The notes under the pieces were generated by a model. It was not told the origin of the DNA. It was given only the letters and a program-made list of their open reading frames with translations, and ran no database searches. 64,000 nt of DNA, taken from Scatophagus argus. Its lineage: Eukaryota; Chordata; Actinopteri; Scatophagidae. The translations under genes and the position numbers were made by a program. How positions within the stretch are numbered: the first letter of the stretch is position 1; the number at the start of each line of letters is the position of its first letter. Shown here one piece after another: positions 21,697-34,154 of this stretch. The DNA lies in contig NC_058512.1 of the NCBI RefSeq assembly GCF_020382885.2, positions 1,177,001-1,241,000 of the forward strand, in the 5' to 3' direction.

Positions 21697-24416
21697 CTGA
21701 GGAACAGTGGTGCAACCGGCCAGGTTATACTTTAACATCTCACACGTACACTCAGCTTCCGGCTTATAAAGTACAGCTGCATGAAACTACCATCAACTAC
21801 AGCCTTGTAGTCATGAAGGTGTGCCTAATAAACTGGACAATGAGTGTACTGTACACACAGACAAGCTCAGAAATACACAAAATGGCTGTACTTCTTTAAA
21901 ACTGGAAACTGTGTGCTGATGTCTTCACTGAAGGTACAGCGAGTTACTTCAACCATCAATATGGCGGTGATTTCTAAAGAGACCGCGTTTGTGGTCGGTT
22001 TACAGCCCCGATGCTGCATTTTATGGCATTTTTGTTGTACTTTAAAATTACTGTGGGGGGCGCTGTTCCTCAGGCACAGCTACAACTAAACGTGAAGTTT
22101 CTAACACAGGCGGGTGGTCTAAGGAGGGACAGGAAGTGAAGCGAAGGATGGCGGGTTGCGTCAGGAATCAGAAGCACAGCGATAAGAGCCATTAGGTGAA
22201 AAGAAAAGACAGAGCAGGCCTGGAGGTAACATCTCGAGAACAACACAGAAACAAATTTACGAGGAAAAATCTCAGCAGTGTTTTTAGGCTAAAAGTCAGA
22301 GCCAATGTCCCGAAAACACTGACATGACAAAGATATCATTTCCTCAGTAATGGTTAAGAATTACAGACTGATTTATTTCCCTTAATACGTCAGGATAAAT
22401 CCAGTCTCCTTTGCTGACCTGAGCTACAACAATTAGCTAATTGTAAACTAATATTTTGATAACATTCTAATAATTTGAGTCATTTCTTTAGGCTAAAAAG
22501 CTAAAAAAAAAAAAAAAAAAGAAAAAGCTAAAACATCTTCTCTGGTACTTTACTGACAGGCTCAAGAAACTGTTAGCTGTTAGCTATTCAAAAATAACTT
22601 TCCTATTTCAAATAGACTATAGTTGTGCTCTTAAATTTAAGTTAATGTACTATTGTACTAATGTACTATTCTTCTTCTTAGTAGAAAAAAAACAAGTCAT
22701 TGTTTTCCCAGGGGCTGATTTGTTGTCCTACGTGAAAACCACGTGAGACAGGAGTGCTGCGTGCTGCCAGGTGTACAGTCAGCAGGTAAACAGGATCAGA
22801 CTGTAGGACACACAGCGGACGGCAGCCATGCAGAAACAGAGAGACTGGGAGTCTGTCTTGTTGTCTTATTGTCTTATTTTCTAAAGAAACAACCAAAACC
22901 CTGCAGTTTGCTGTCTCACAGCCACCAGAGGGACATCATGTGCTGCAGTGAGAATAACAAGAGCATTTTGCTTTTGAAGGGTGACAAACAGGAAGTGCAC
23001 GAGCACGAGTGATCACTTCAGTAGCACCTCCGACCGTGTGTTTCGGACACATTTGGGGCATGAACTGGTTAAACAAAAGAAAATAATGCAGCTGCTGAAA
23101 AGCAAAACACTTCAGAAACACATTAACTCCCTGAAAGAAATCACTAAAGGCCCCCAAAGACAAAAACTCTAAAAAAAAAATTTCCTGCAGACATCAGAGT
23201 AAAGCTATAAAATATTTGCCTAATTGTGACTTTGAAAGTGACTGTAAACTTTTTCCTGTCACAGCTAGCAGTCACACAACTATAATGTGAATAAACAGCA
23301 GAAACTGACAGTTCAGACTCAAGATTTGCATTCGGGTTCACAGTGAGATCTCAAGCTAACATCTGATTTATTGTTTTTACTCTGTTCTGCCCAACAACAC
23401 AACACACTTTACAGTAGAGACAAGTGATTATAATAATCTGTCTAGATATGGCAGGAACTATTAAGATTAAAATACATGAAGAGCAGGAGACTACAGGAAG
23501 TGGTCTTAAATTAAAGGACAGACCAAGAACAGAGGTTTTCAAACTGTAAGCGCCTCCCTCCGGGGGGAGTCAAGGAGGGAGCGGAGGGGAGGTGAGGTGA
23601 ACCAGCAGCTAAAAGAGGGGAGCCGAACCTGATTTATTAGTCAAATCAGTCAAATCTATCACACATGTTTAGTTTCAGGGTGGCTTACACTTCTATCTGT
23701 CCATTGTGACTAAACGTCCAGAAAAGACAGGAAAAAAGACCTTCCAATACTGCAGAACTTGCCTTAGAAACATCACGTTTTTAACTTTTCTACAGCATCA
23801 CAGTAATTCAGTGAGAGTCATCAGTACATCCATGAGTGTGCTGCAGACAGGAAGTGCTAATAGCTAATTCGGCATACTTTTAATTTAATTTAAGAAAAGT
23901 TGTAGAACAATTTGGTGAATCCATGGCAACACTACACTTCCTGCTTATGTCTCTCAAAATGTTGTGAGAAAAGGTGGAGCAGGGATGGGAGGAGGGGCCC
24001 ACAGCTGAAAACCTCTGACTTACAGTATGTACATCTTACTGGATGACAGTTTCCTGCCCTCATGCACTGCACTGTACACAGTACTTTGTATGCAAGTGCA
24101 CTGAATTATATACTATATTATCTGTACAAGCCTGGAGAGTAAAAACAATCCACTTAAAACATCTAAAACCATCATGCATCATCCACATGAGTACAGGTGA
24201 TGCACGCTGTGTGTTCCTGTGCTGGTGCTACGCTGTGTGTGGTTGTGTGAAGGTGAGAGTGTTGTGCTTCCAGCCCGTGTTGTGTCAGGTGAGTGAAGCA
24301 GGTCGCTGTAGGGCACGTGCAGTTTGAGCACACAGTACCTGCGCTCTAACTCAGTCTGATCGGACGTGACTGTCGAGTACGGGTTGGTCTCCTGTGAGGA
24401 AACGCGCACACACACA

Positions 24417-24453
<37 letters not shown>

Positions 24454-27400
24454 AACATGTGCACAAAACAGGCAAACACAGGCATGTAAACACAGTGCAA
24501 CACACACACACACACACAAAGATGAACAAAACCATCAAAAAGAGAATCTGCAGCGTGATGGTCACATGGTAACAACATGTTCAGAGGCTGACCAGTCAGA
24601 CTGTAGTGAATACATCGGCCACCTTCACGTGTACCTCACAATTGTGATTATTTGAGGCTGAGTTGACCCCATGCCGACTGTGTCCATGTGAATCTGCTGA
24701 TGGGGAGCAGTTTCATGATGCCCGAGTCTCCATTTTGACTTACATGGAAGAAATCAACACCAGAGTTAACCTACGCTCAGTGGCCACTTTATTAGGTACA
24801 CCTGTGCAGTCTATCCCATTACAGCCTCGTTTTAGGATGCTGATAATTTTCAGGTTTTAGTCGTGTTTCCAACGAACTGTAAAGCAAATTTGAATTTTGA
24901 AAAGTCTTGTTTCCATTAACTGGTTTTCTCTTGTAAAAATGATGTCATGTGTTCGTGTGTGTGTAGGCTACGTTCCGCAGGGTTAAAATAGAATACAGTA
25001 GAAGAAACAAAACCAAAAAGACGTGGGAATGTGGGATCTAATCTGGGACGTTTGAATCTTCCTCTTCTCTCGGAGCGGAAAACAGGTGGCCAGTTGTGTG
25101 TACATCGCAATCACATTGTTGAGCACATGTAAAAGTAGCCGATGTGAAATCGTACCAAAAGCCCCCATTAACACTCCATCTGTCACATTTAGTAAATGTC
25201 ATCAAAGATTTAAGCAACACGACGAGAGGCGGAGGGAGCGGACGGTGTACTCACACTCTGAGGTTTGGGTGGGAGGGTTAACGTGGGCGGAGACAGGCTC
25301 TGTGGGGGGCCCTATGGCCTCCATGGGAATCATCACTGGAGGGGAGGGCGAGCTGGGCTGAGCGACAGAGACAGGAAGTGATCGGCATGCAGGACAAACT
25401 AGGATTTTAAAGAATGAGACCAGACGGGTTCTATATTTAAGTTAAAATCTTACAGGAAAAATGAAACAATTTACTTGTGACTCATTTAAGATTCATGACT
25501 TCAGTAGGAACCAATGAGCTCGAAGCCCTGACTGTACATGAAAATGGCAGCTCCCAAAAGCATGGATCATGCTGATTAATGTTCGGCTGATCACTTTTTA
25601 AATTGATTTCACTCTCTGCTGTGGTTGATTTGTTGACAAAAACTATGGAACAACGCTGGTCTTATCCTTCTGTCAGAACCAACGGTGGACAACAGCAGTG
25701 TCCATTTAGGACAGAGTGAACAGATGGGAGAGGTGGACAGATGGACCAGAGGGAGGACGGACAGACATAAAGACTGTAGTAAGTGTTTGTACAGTGCCTT
25801 TTCAGCAACACTGTGGGACAAAGAGGAGAAACATTCAGTATTAGTCAGAGAAAACAAAGCCAGGAGCGACACGCCCACAACAGATGGAGTGACACACATT
25901 TCATTTAAAAACAACACATCCACACTCGCTGACTCTGCAGAAGACAGGTTAATGTCCCGCGGGTCCACGTGTCCCTCACCTCCTCATCGCTCTCTGGCTC
26001 TGCTGCCTTCTTCTTCTTCTTCTTGTCATCCTCCTTCTTCTTCTTGTCTTTGTCTGGCAGGATGTCGTCCAGCCAGGCCAAGTCGTGTTGGGAGAACATC
26101 AGGTCCAGCAGCTTCCGGACGACCATCAGACCCAGGATCTACATGCGGAGGAAAGACTGAAGATCACACAGGTCCACTTCAGAGTCCCGGTGTTCCAGTC
26201 CACTGCAAAACTATTACACACTCACCATCACTGGGAAGATGATGGCGAGGAAGGTGGACTTCAGGATCCAGAGGACAGCCAAACAGACCATCTGGACGAG
26301 GGTGAAGAGATGGACGCGTCTCAGAGGGACGTGACGCAGGAAGGAGAAGTCTGGCTGGTGTTTGGCGGGCATCAGATACAACTTGATCCGCTCCCAGAAC
26401 TGGACAGAACCATAGAGAACAGCTCCTCAGGTCATGTGGTTATTTTGATTATCATTCTATTGATCAGCCAATTAGTTGAGGGTCAGAAAATGAATCAAAT
26501 ACCAACAATCCTCTTCAGTAGAAACTACTTTTTATTTGTGAGAATATTCTGTTTCTCCTTGAAGGAGTGTGTGGGATTGATGAGTTTATTTGTTTGTTTC
26601 AAAATGCTCCTCATGTCTCAGTCAGAAGCCACCACATCTAAGGGCTTGTGTGTGTGTGTGTCAAACATGAACTCATCGACCCGACTCTCAGTCAGACTCA
26701 GAGTTCTCATTTTGTATTTTTCTTATGATCAGCATCTTTTTCCCTGAGCGAATCAAAGTATTCCTGCGCGTTTCGTATCCTGCTCTCGGCGCTCTGTTGA
26801 TGCTGATGACAGGACACTGAATATCAACACTGAGTCGTCACGGTTTGCTTGTTCTGTTTGATTTGCACCAGTAAAAAGTGGACAAAATGACTACGAGTGA
26901 GACGTGGATATGTGTTGGACCCACCTGGATGCCGCTCAGCGAGGCCACCCCCATGTAAAGGAAGACTCCGTACAGGACTGGCATGGGGATGAACTGGACA
27001 TAAGTTAAAGCACAGCATTACAGGAGAAGATGAGGGAAACATCACATAAACTTCCTCCTTCACGCGTCCCCTGACTGACCTGCAGAACAGGAGCGAGGAA
27101 GACGGAGAGTCCGGTCAGAACGAACACCAGCGTACCCGTCAGCCGCTGCTCCCTGGAGACGGAGAACCACGTTAGGTCAAAGTGTGAACGGCGGAGGGGA
27201 AAGGAATCACACCTGGACGGTGAGGATGGCCTCACCTGACTCCCAGGAACTGTGGCTGCTCTCCAGGGGCGCTGGACTCGCTCTCCATCTTCAGAGAGTC
27301 GATGTGTGCGATGGAGATGACAGTCGCTGCGACGTACCAGGGCAGACCCATGAAGGAGCACACAGCCATCAGGATCCCCACCCACAACAGGTCCAGGTGG

Positions 27401-28921
27401 TAGCCACAGCCTTTCTGCATGTGGCACAGTGACAGGAAGTGAGAAATCATTCAGGCCTGAACAATCTGAGGAAAATATCTGGTAGTGATTTTTCTGACAG
27501 GAATAGACATTTTAACTATTCTCTGCAAATTAAACTTGGGGTTTGATGGGCAGATGACAGCATCGTGTCAGACTTTGTGATGTCACAAGTATCATACTGT
27601 TGTCCAGAGAGTCGATATACAGTGAACCCTCGCTATATCGCGCTTCACTTATCGCGGCTTCGCGGTTTTTTTTACAGTGCTTATATTTTCCGCGCTTTTT
27701 TTTTTTTTTACAGTGCATTGTGCTCTGAATCCTAATTGGCTTCGGGGCTTTACTGTATAGAAGTGAAAAAGTTGATATTGTTGATATTGACAACTACCCA
27801 TAACGATGTTCTTCTCTCGGGGAAAGACTCCTGCGCAGCCTTCAGTGGAAAAAGACGCTACAGCGCAGCGGAGTCAGGACGAAGAGGCACAGCTGGACGG
27901 ACTGTGAAATACGCGTGTGCGAGAATAAATCCTGTTTTTTAACATAGTTTTTGTTAAAAAAAAAACGTTAATATTTGTATTTCTTAAACACATTTTAGGC
28001 CTGAAAACAAGTTTTGATGTTTTGTTTCATTCTATAGTACAATATTGCATTGTAAAATAATAGTAAAAATAAAGATATCTACTTCGCGGATTTCACTTAC
28101 CGCGGGTTGTTTTTGGAACGCAACCCCCGCGATAAACGAGGGTTCACTGTAATATCATATAGTACACCCGCACTCATCATCTTCCACACCTGCAAGGTTT
28201 GTGGGTGAAAAGTAAATTTCTTAGTAAAAAGTGTCCACTTTAGGACACACGTGTTACATGTGAAATAATGATGACGGACCTGCAGGTGAGTCATGTATAA
28301 ACCTTATTCGGCATCTGCGTCTGCTGAATGTCAAATGCCTCTCTGTTGAAATGGAAAAGACAACAAGTTTGTGTTTTCAGACCTTCAGCTTGTTTTCTTT
28401 GCGGTTGACAATGACGGCGCTGATCTGCTGGTCCATGAAGATCAGGATGGTGACCAGCAGGGCAGGAACGGCGCTGGCCAGATACCACCACCAGGGGTTC
28501 TTACCGAACGGCATCACCAGCCAGCCGCGATCAGCACGCGTGGGCTGATCACACACACACACACACGCAGAACAACGCAAAGTAAACATGCAGTACAAGT
28601 GGAAATATGAACACATCCGTCTGAAAGAATCAAATGCTTTATATCGTATAGCTTTTGTTAATGAGGGTGAAACCGAAACACACATGCAGTGAAGGAAAAA
28701 GTATTCACGTCATTCATGTATGTAAGAGTACTACTATAACAGTCTAGAAATACTGTGGAGTACAAGTATGAAGTAGTAGAAAAAAAGGAAATACTCCTCT
28801 GAAGTACAAGAACCTCATCGTTGTACTTAAAGAGAAGAACACACTCAGTTACTTTGTCCTGCTGCTAGCATGCACACATGCAAACACACATGCAGGAGGG
28901 CAGTCGTGTGTTATAGTGTTA

Positions 28922-28959
<38 letters not shown>

Positions 28960-31900
28960 CAAGACAGAAATCAAATACCTTGAACTCAGTCGGAACGATT
29001 AGTTTGGGTGTGTCTAACCCCATCAACATATCCAGACCCACAAAGCACAAGATTGACATGAAGATGGCAAAGTCACTGATTAGCTTCCTCAGCTAAATGT
29101 CCACCAACACACACACAGGAGACAGAGGGAGGGTAAGGAGCGGTGTGATGAAGAGGAGGGGACACGTATGTCCAGGACACACGAGGAAATGAAGACGGGG
29201 AAAAGAAGAAAGAATCATTAAGTCGAGAAAACCAAATGAAATGTACAAAAAGCAGTGACATAAAGAAGCTGGCGAAGACGAAGGTGGCGTTGAGGGACGA
29301 GTGGACCTTGAGCTTAGTGGGCACGTGCAGTTTGGGGGTGTCCAGGTCCAGCAGGCAGTCCAGTCCACAGAAGAGCAGGATGGAAATGATGATGGCAAAG
29401 TCACTGATGAGGGTACGGAGCTGGAGGGCATTCAGGGAGAGCAGGGGACAGGAGGACATGGGAGAGGACAGAGGTGGAGGGTGAGGGATGAGGAGGAGGA
29501 CAGGATGAAGCTCACTGCACCCTGTTTTCACATGAAAGCTGCTGATGTTTTGTGCAGACATTCAGCAGCTGCTGAACGTGAAGCCTCATCCTTTGGACTC
29601 TTTCCATGCTTTTATTGTGATACTACAGGAAGCCGGCACTCCGCATGCAGGTTCACTTTGATTCAGGGTGGGACAGCCCTGAAGATCATTGTGGGAAAGC
29701 GCTCTTACCTTCGTCGGGAAGTAGCGGCTGAACTTGAACTTCTTGAGAGACACGGTCATGGAGTAGGTGCCGAAGAAGAGGATGAAGGACATGAGGGCCA
29801 GGTCTGGAACATACTTACAGGAGCTCCCCACCAGAGAACCGCCGTACTTCACACACTCTTTCTTACTCAGCTGGCTCCAGTCCTGGTCTGTCAAGTTAAA
29901 CTACAGAGACAGGAAGGAGAGAAGAGGGACGGCACGGTGGGACGGACGGTGGAGGACAGGATGGGAAAAGTGAAGTGAAGGAGGGGAGAGGAAGTAGAGA
30001 CAAAAGAGAGAAAAGACAAGCGATAACAGAAGAAAAGCAAAGACAGAAACAGGAGCCACAGTGTCCTGCAGTGATCCACTCCTGAATCCTCCACCAATCC
30101 GTTCAAAGACTGTCAGGCTTTAGCATGTGTTTCCTGGCAGCTCTGCACAGGTTAAACACCAGCACACGTGAGAGTCGTTTCATAAATTGTGAAAGCAGAA
30201 AGGAAATACAACTCAGTTACTTGAGCGTGATGTTTTCTGTCTGTCTGTCACTTACCAGCAGAGTCATGTTATCGTCTGCGAGTGGAGCTGAAACATTCAA
30301 GCCCAGCGCAGATGCTGAAGAGCAGGAACACCAGAGGGAGACACACAAGAAATGAATGGTGGGTCACGTGACGTGTAAAAGCCAGCGTATCGTGTGATAT
30401 GAATGAACCACAATTAATTTCAGGAAATAATCCACACACAGCACTGCAGGTAACAGGGGAAATGTGTGCTTTTGATTTGAAATTGAGGTTTAAACTTTTC
30501 AGAGCCTACAGGCCGTGGATGTTTGTATCTTCTTCTGTTTAAAGGTGCATACTCACTTTGTCAGAAAGCATCCAGAAATGAGGCAGAAACAGACAGGATA
30601 CACAGATCATCACAGAGTAAAGACCAAATACTCCCATCCAATCACATCTAAATAACTCTTAACCAACACACACAGAATGACAGAAGGACACAAACACCCA
30701 GAGTCGTCCCGCTTAAGGATCAATCAAGCCATCTCTTAATGACAGGAAGGATGGGATTAAATCAGAGTTTTCAGCTACAGCTACCTAAAAGCACTTCAGG
30801 AAACGTAAAGAAAGCCAAAGAAGAGTCTGAAGACTCACCCTGGTCTGGTGCCACACATTCACACTTGTAGGAAGTGATGTAGTCGGGTTTGAAGCCACGG
30901 TTGATTGGGTAATACTTCAAGGCTCCTACCTGTGGAGGATTAACTTCTGTCATTAAGTTCTCTGGTATTTTTCCAGCTCGCATGACGACGTCACCTACCA
31001 TCTTCTTGATGGCGTCAGAGATGAATATGAAGGAGATGAGGCTGGAGAAACCCTCCTCTGTGAAGCGGGTCATGTACTTGATGATGTAGCTGGCGTCTGA
31101 CAGCACCAGCAGAAAACACTGCAGACACGAGTGGAGGCCGATCCACAGGCGAAGCTCCATGTAGTCCACATCGTTGTTCCTGTGAGGAGACAAAGTGCTG
31201 GCGTCACCTCCTCTCTGCTCATTTGTATTTGTAGGAGGACGTCTGTGCGCTTCTCCCTTACTTGCTGAATTCGTAAAGCAGCTTCTCAAAGATGAGAATG
31301 GGTCCAGTTGAACTGAGGATGATGAGGGGCTGCCCGCCAAACAAACAGAAGACAGTCCCTGCTAAAGCTGTGCCAAGGAAGCTCTCCATCACTCCCTTGG
31401 AAAAGAGAAGGGACAGACAGACAGAACACATGTAGTCACATTGCACGCTGGCCGGCTGGTTTTCTGGACTGCTTCATTGTGGTGCAGCTTTATGGAGACC
31501 TGGTAGTTGTCTGTAGCATCTCCGAGCAGTCCTCCAAAGGTGATGGCATTGGTGATGCAGCCCAGGTAGATGAAGAGCACAGCAGAGATGGACTGGATAT
31601 GGAAGCCGTCATAGATATCGCTGCAATACCACGGGATCTTCCGCTTTATGTCCAGCCACAGTCCACCTCCAACCCTGCAAAAACAAGGTCGAGCACAGCG
31701 TTAAGGCAACAGATCCAGGAGCTAAGTGGACCCCGTGACACACGATGTGGTCCTCTCATACCTCCCAGTGAATTTCAGCTCCTCTCCAAGCTCATGTGGG
31801 GCTGGAAACTCCTCATCTTCTCCTCCAGCTGCCCCGCCGGCCGAACCGTTCATTTGACCCAGCTCGTTCAGGTTCAGCACTGACTTCCTGTGGTAAACGT

Positions 31901-34117
31901 GGAAACAGAACAAGGCGTTAGAAAGTCGTCAGGAGGCGAATGTCGACATGAACCTGCAGAGAATTATCAGACTTACATTCATCAGGTGGACACAAACACG
32001 ACTCCAAATGAATAATCATGTTGCTCTGTCACTGTTGGATGTGTTAACGAGTTCGGCAAATCAGCTTAAAGGAGATGTTATGTTCACTGCTTGTTTCTGC
32101 CAGCAGGTGAGAGGAAACTCTGCCATTGCAAGTTTTAAGGCCGTTAAGTGTGATTGCATGTACTTGCCTCATATCTGCCGATGGAACCTTCTTTGGAGGT
32201 TCGATGCGTATTTTTGGGTCCCATTCCCCCGGAGGCAGGACGATCACCTCATCCAGAAACTCATCAACGCCTGCAATCAGGTCTTCACGGTCCCTGGCTT
32301 TGTAGGCGACATCACTGAACAGCTGACAGGACAGAGAGACAAAGTAAATCAAAGGAAGAAATGTAATGCCTGTACGGGTAACACGTGGGAGAACGGCGCC
32401 GGTCACTCACATCATCCACCATGAGTGTAGCGATGGCTCTGCCAATCTCATTGTAGGACTTGGTTTTGCCATGAGGACCCAGCAGAATGAAGAGGAACCT
32501 GTCAGAGCAGAAGGTTATGAGGCTAAGAACTGCAAGGACCCTCCAGAGAGAAGGGACACATAGGAGACAGTCACCTTGTTGGCACAGGGACTTCGGTGAG
32601 GCCTCCGAGCGTCGTGGCCTGAGCCAAACGTACGAAGGAGACGAAGGGTTTGTCCAAGAAATCCACCTCACCAATCAGGACATTGGACGCTTCGGCATCA
32701 CGGGGAATCTTCTTCATGAACTTGTTCTTGAGCTGGGATGAAGCAGGAGGAAGCAGAACGAGGGGAAGTGTGAGTGGAAGTCGCTTATTTGAGGCATGTT
32801 GCACTGCAGATACTTCTGTGTGCCATCATCAGCTGGCTGGGGTGCTGGTGGCTAATCGGGTCATGTGAGGTGGTGGGTGGTTACAGCAACTGACTCGTTA
32901 CAGAAAATCACATACGGGAAGGCCACAATGACAGCGACATCCTCCTTTAACACAGACTGCTGTGCTTTCACTGGTTATAAAACAAACTTAATTCGATGTG
33001 GACGCCTCTACATGACCTGCATGAGCAAACGAGACCATGTCGTGTCTCCGGGTCCAGTTCTCCTCAAACTAAACAATTTAAGAATATGTGAAAGAAAAAA
33101 CAGCATTAAAAATAATGTGTGTCTTTCTTTCCCTTGCTTCCAAAAAAGATAAAACTTTACATCAGACGCGGAAGCACTACCGCTTTTGTCCACAGGGGCC
33201 GCCAGAACCAACACAAAAAGTTCTGTAGCTGCTTTGACTTCTAGTGAGAGCTTCTCATTAAAACCTCTTCAGGACAGCAGTGCTGGTTAATGCTTTGGTC
33301 CACCACTTCCAGAGTGAAATGTCTTGACACATATTAGGTATGAAAGTCATGAAATGTGGTTACAGCCTAACAAAGATGTTAGTTTTGCTGTGTTTTACAC
33401 TGCACTGGGAGCACATAAACTTCCATCTGACACGCTGGTATTCCATAAAGTATAAAACTCATCCACCATCATGTCGCTGCACCTCCTCCTCCTCCTGCAG
33501 CATCATGTCGCTGCACCTCCTCCTCCTCCTCCTCCTCCTCCTAACCAGGGAAGCACGTGGCAGTCGAGTGGTGGCTGCTTAAATTAAAATCTCTTCATAA
33601 TCTGTTTTCAGAGTCAATTCACCAACTGGTCGTCTTTCACTTCTTGGTCTTCAGTGTAATCGAGTCGTTTTGGTCTAACACTAATTTAAACACAATCTAC
33701 TTGCGCTAACTCGTTTTAGCTGCCATCTACAGATCTGCTGCAGTTTCACTCCTGCATGTTGGCGTCACGGGATTATCGGTCAGATCAAAGAAGCAGGAGG
33801 TGCCTGCCAGCTCCTGTGAACAAATAATTCAGCCAGATTCACAGGTCACATGCATGAGTTCAGTTGTTGCCTTGAAGTTCTCGCCAAGATATTGACCAGA
33901 TCGACAAACACACACCAAGTGCAGGACTTGGTTTTGCCATGAGGACCCAGCAGGACGAAGAGGAACCTTTCAGAGCAGAAGGTTACGAGGCTAAGAACCG
34001 CAAGGACCCTCCAGACAGAAGGGACACACATGACCACCTCAGCTACCAGACCGGGTGGATAAGAGGGGTTTAAAAGTGAACCTTCCCATAAGACAAGACT
34101 CAGCTCAAGAAACAAAC

Positions 34118-34154
<37 letters not shown>

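Noticed and set aside
24179..24578. Cys/Val-rich ORFs on the minus strand
   Set aside because: They are translations of a (CA)n/(GT)n microsatellite region overlapping one real 53-nt exon; no independent gene.
33469..33582. Leu/Ser-rich ORF
   Set aside because: Created by the (CTC)n tandem repeat; not a gene.
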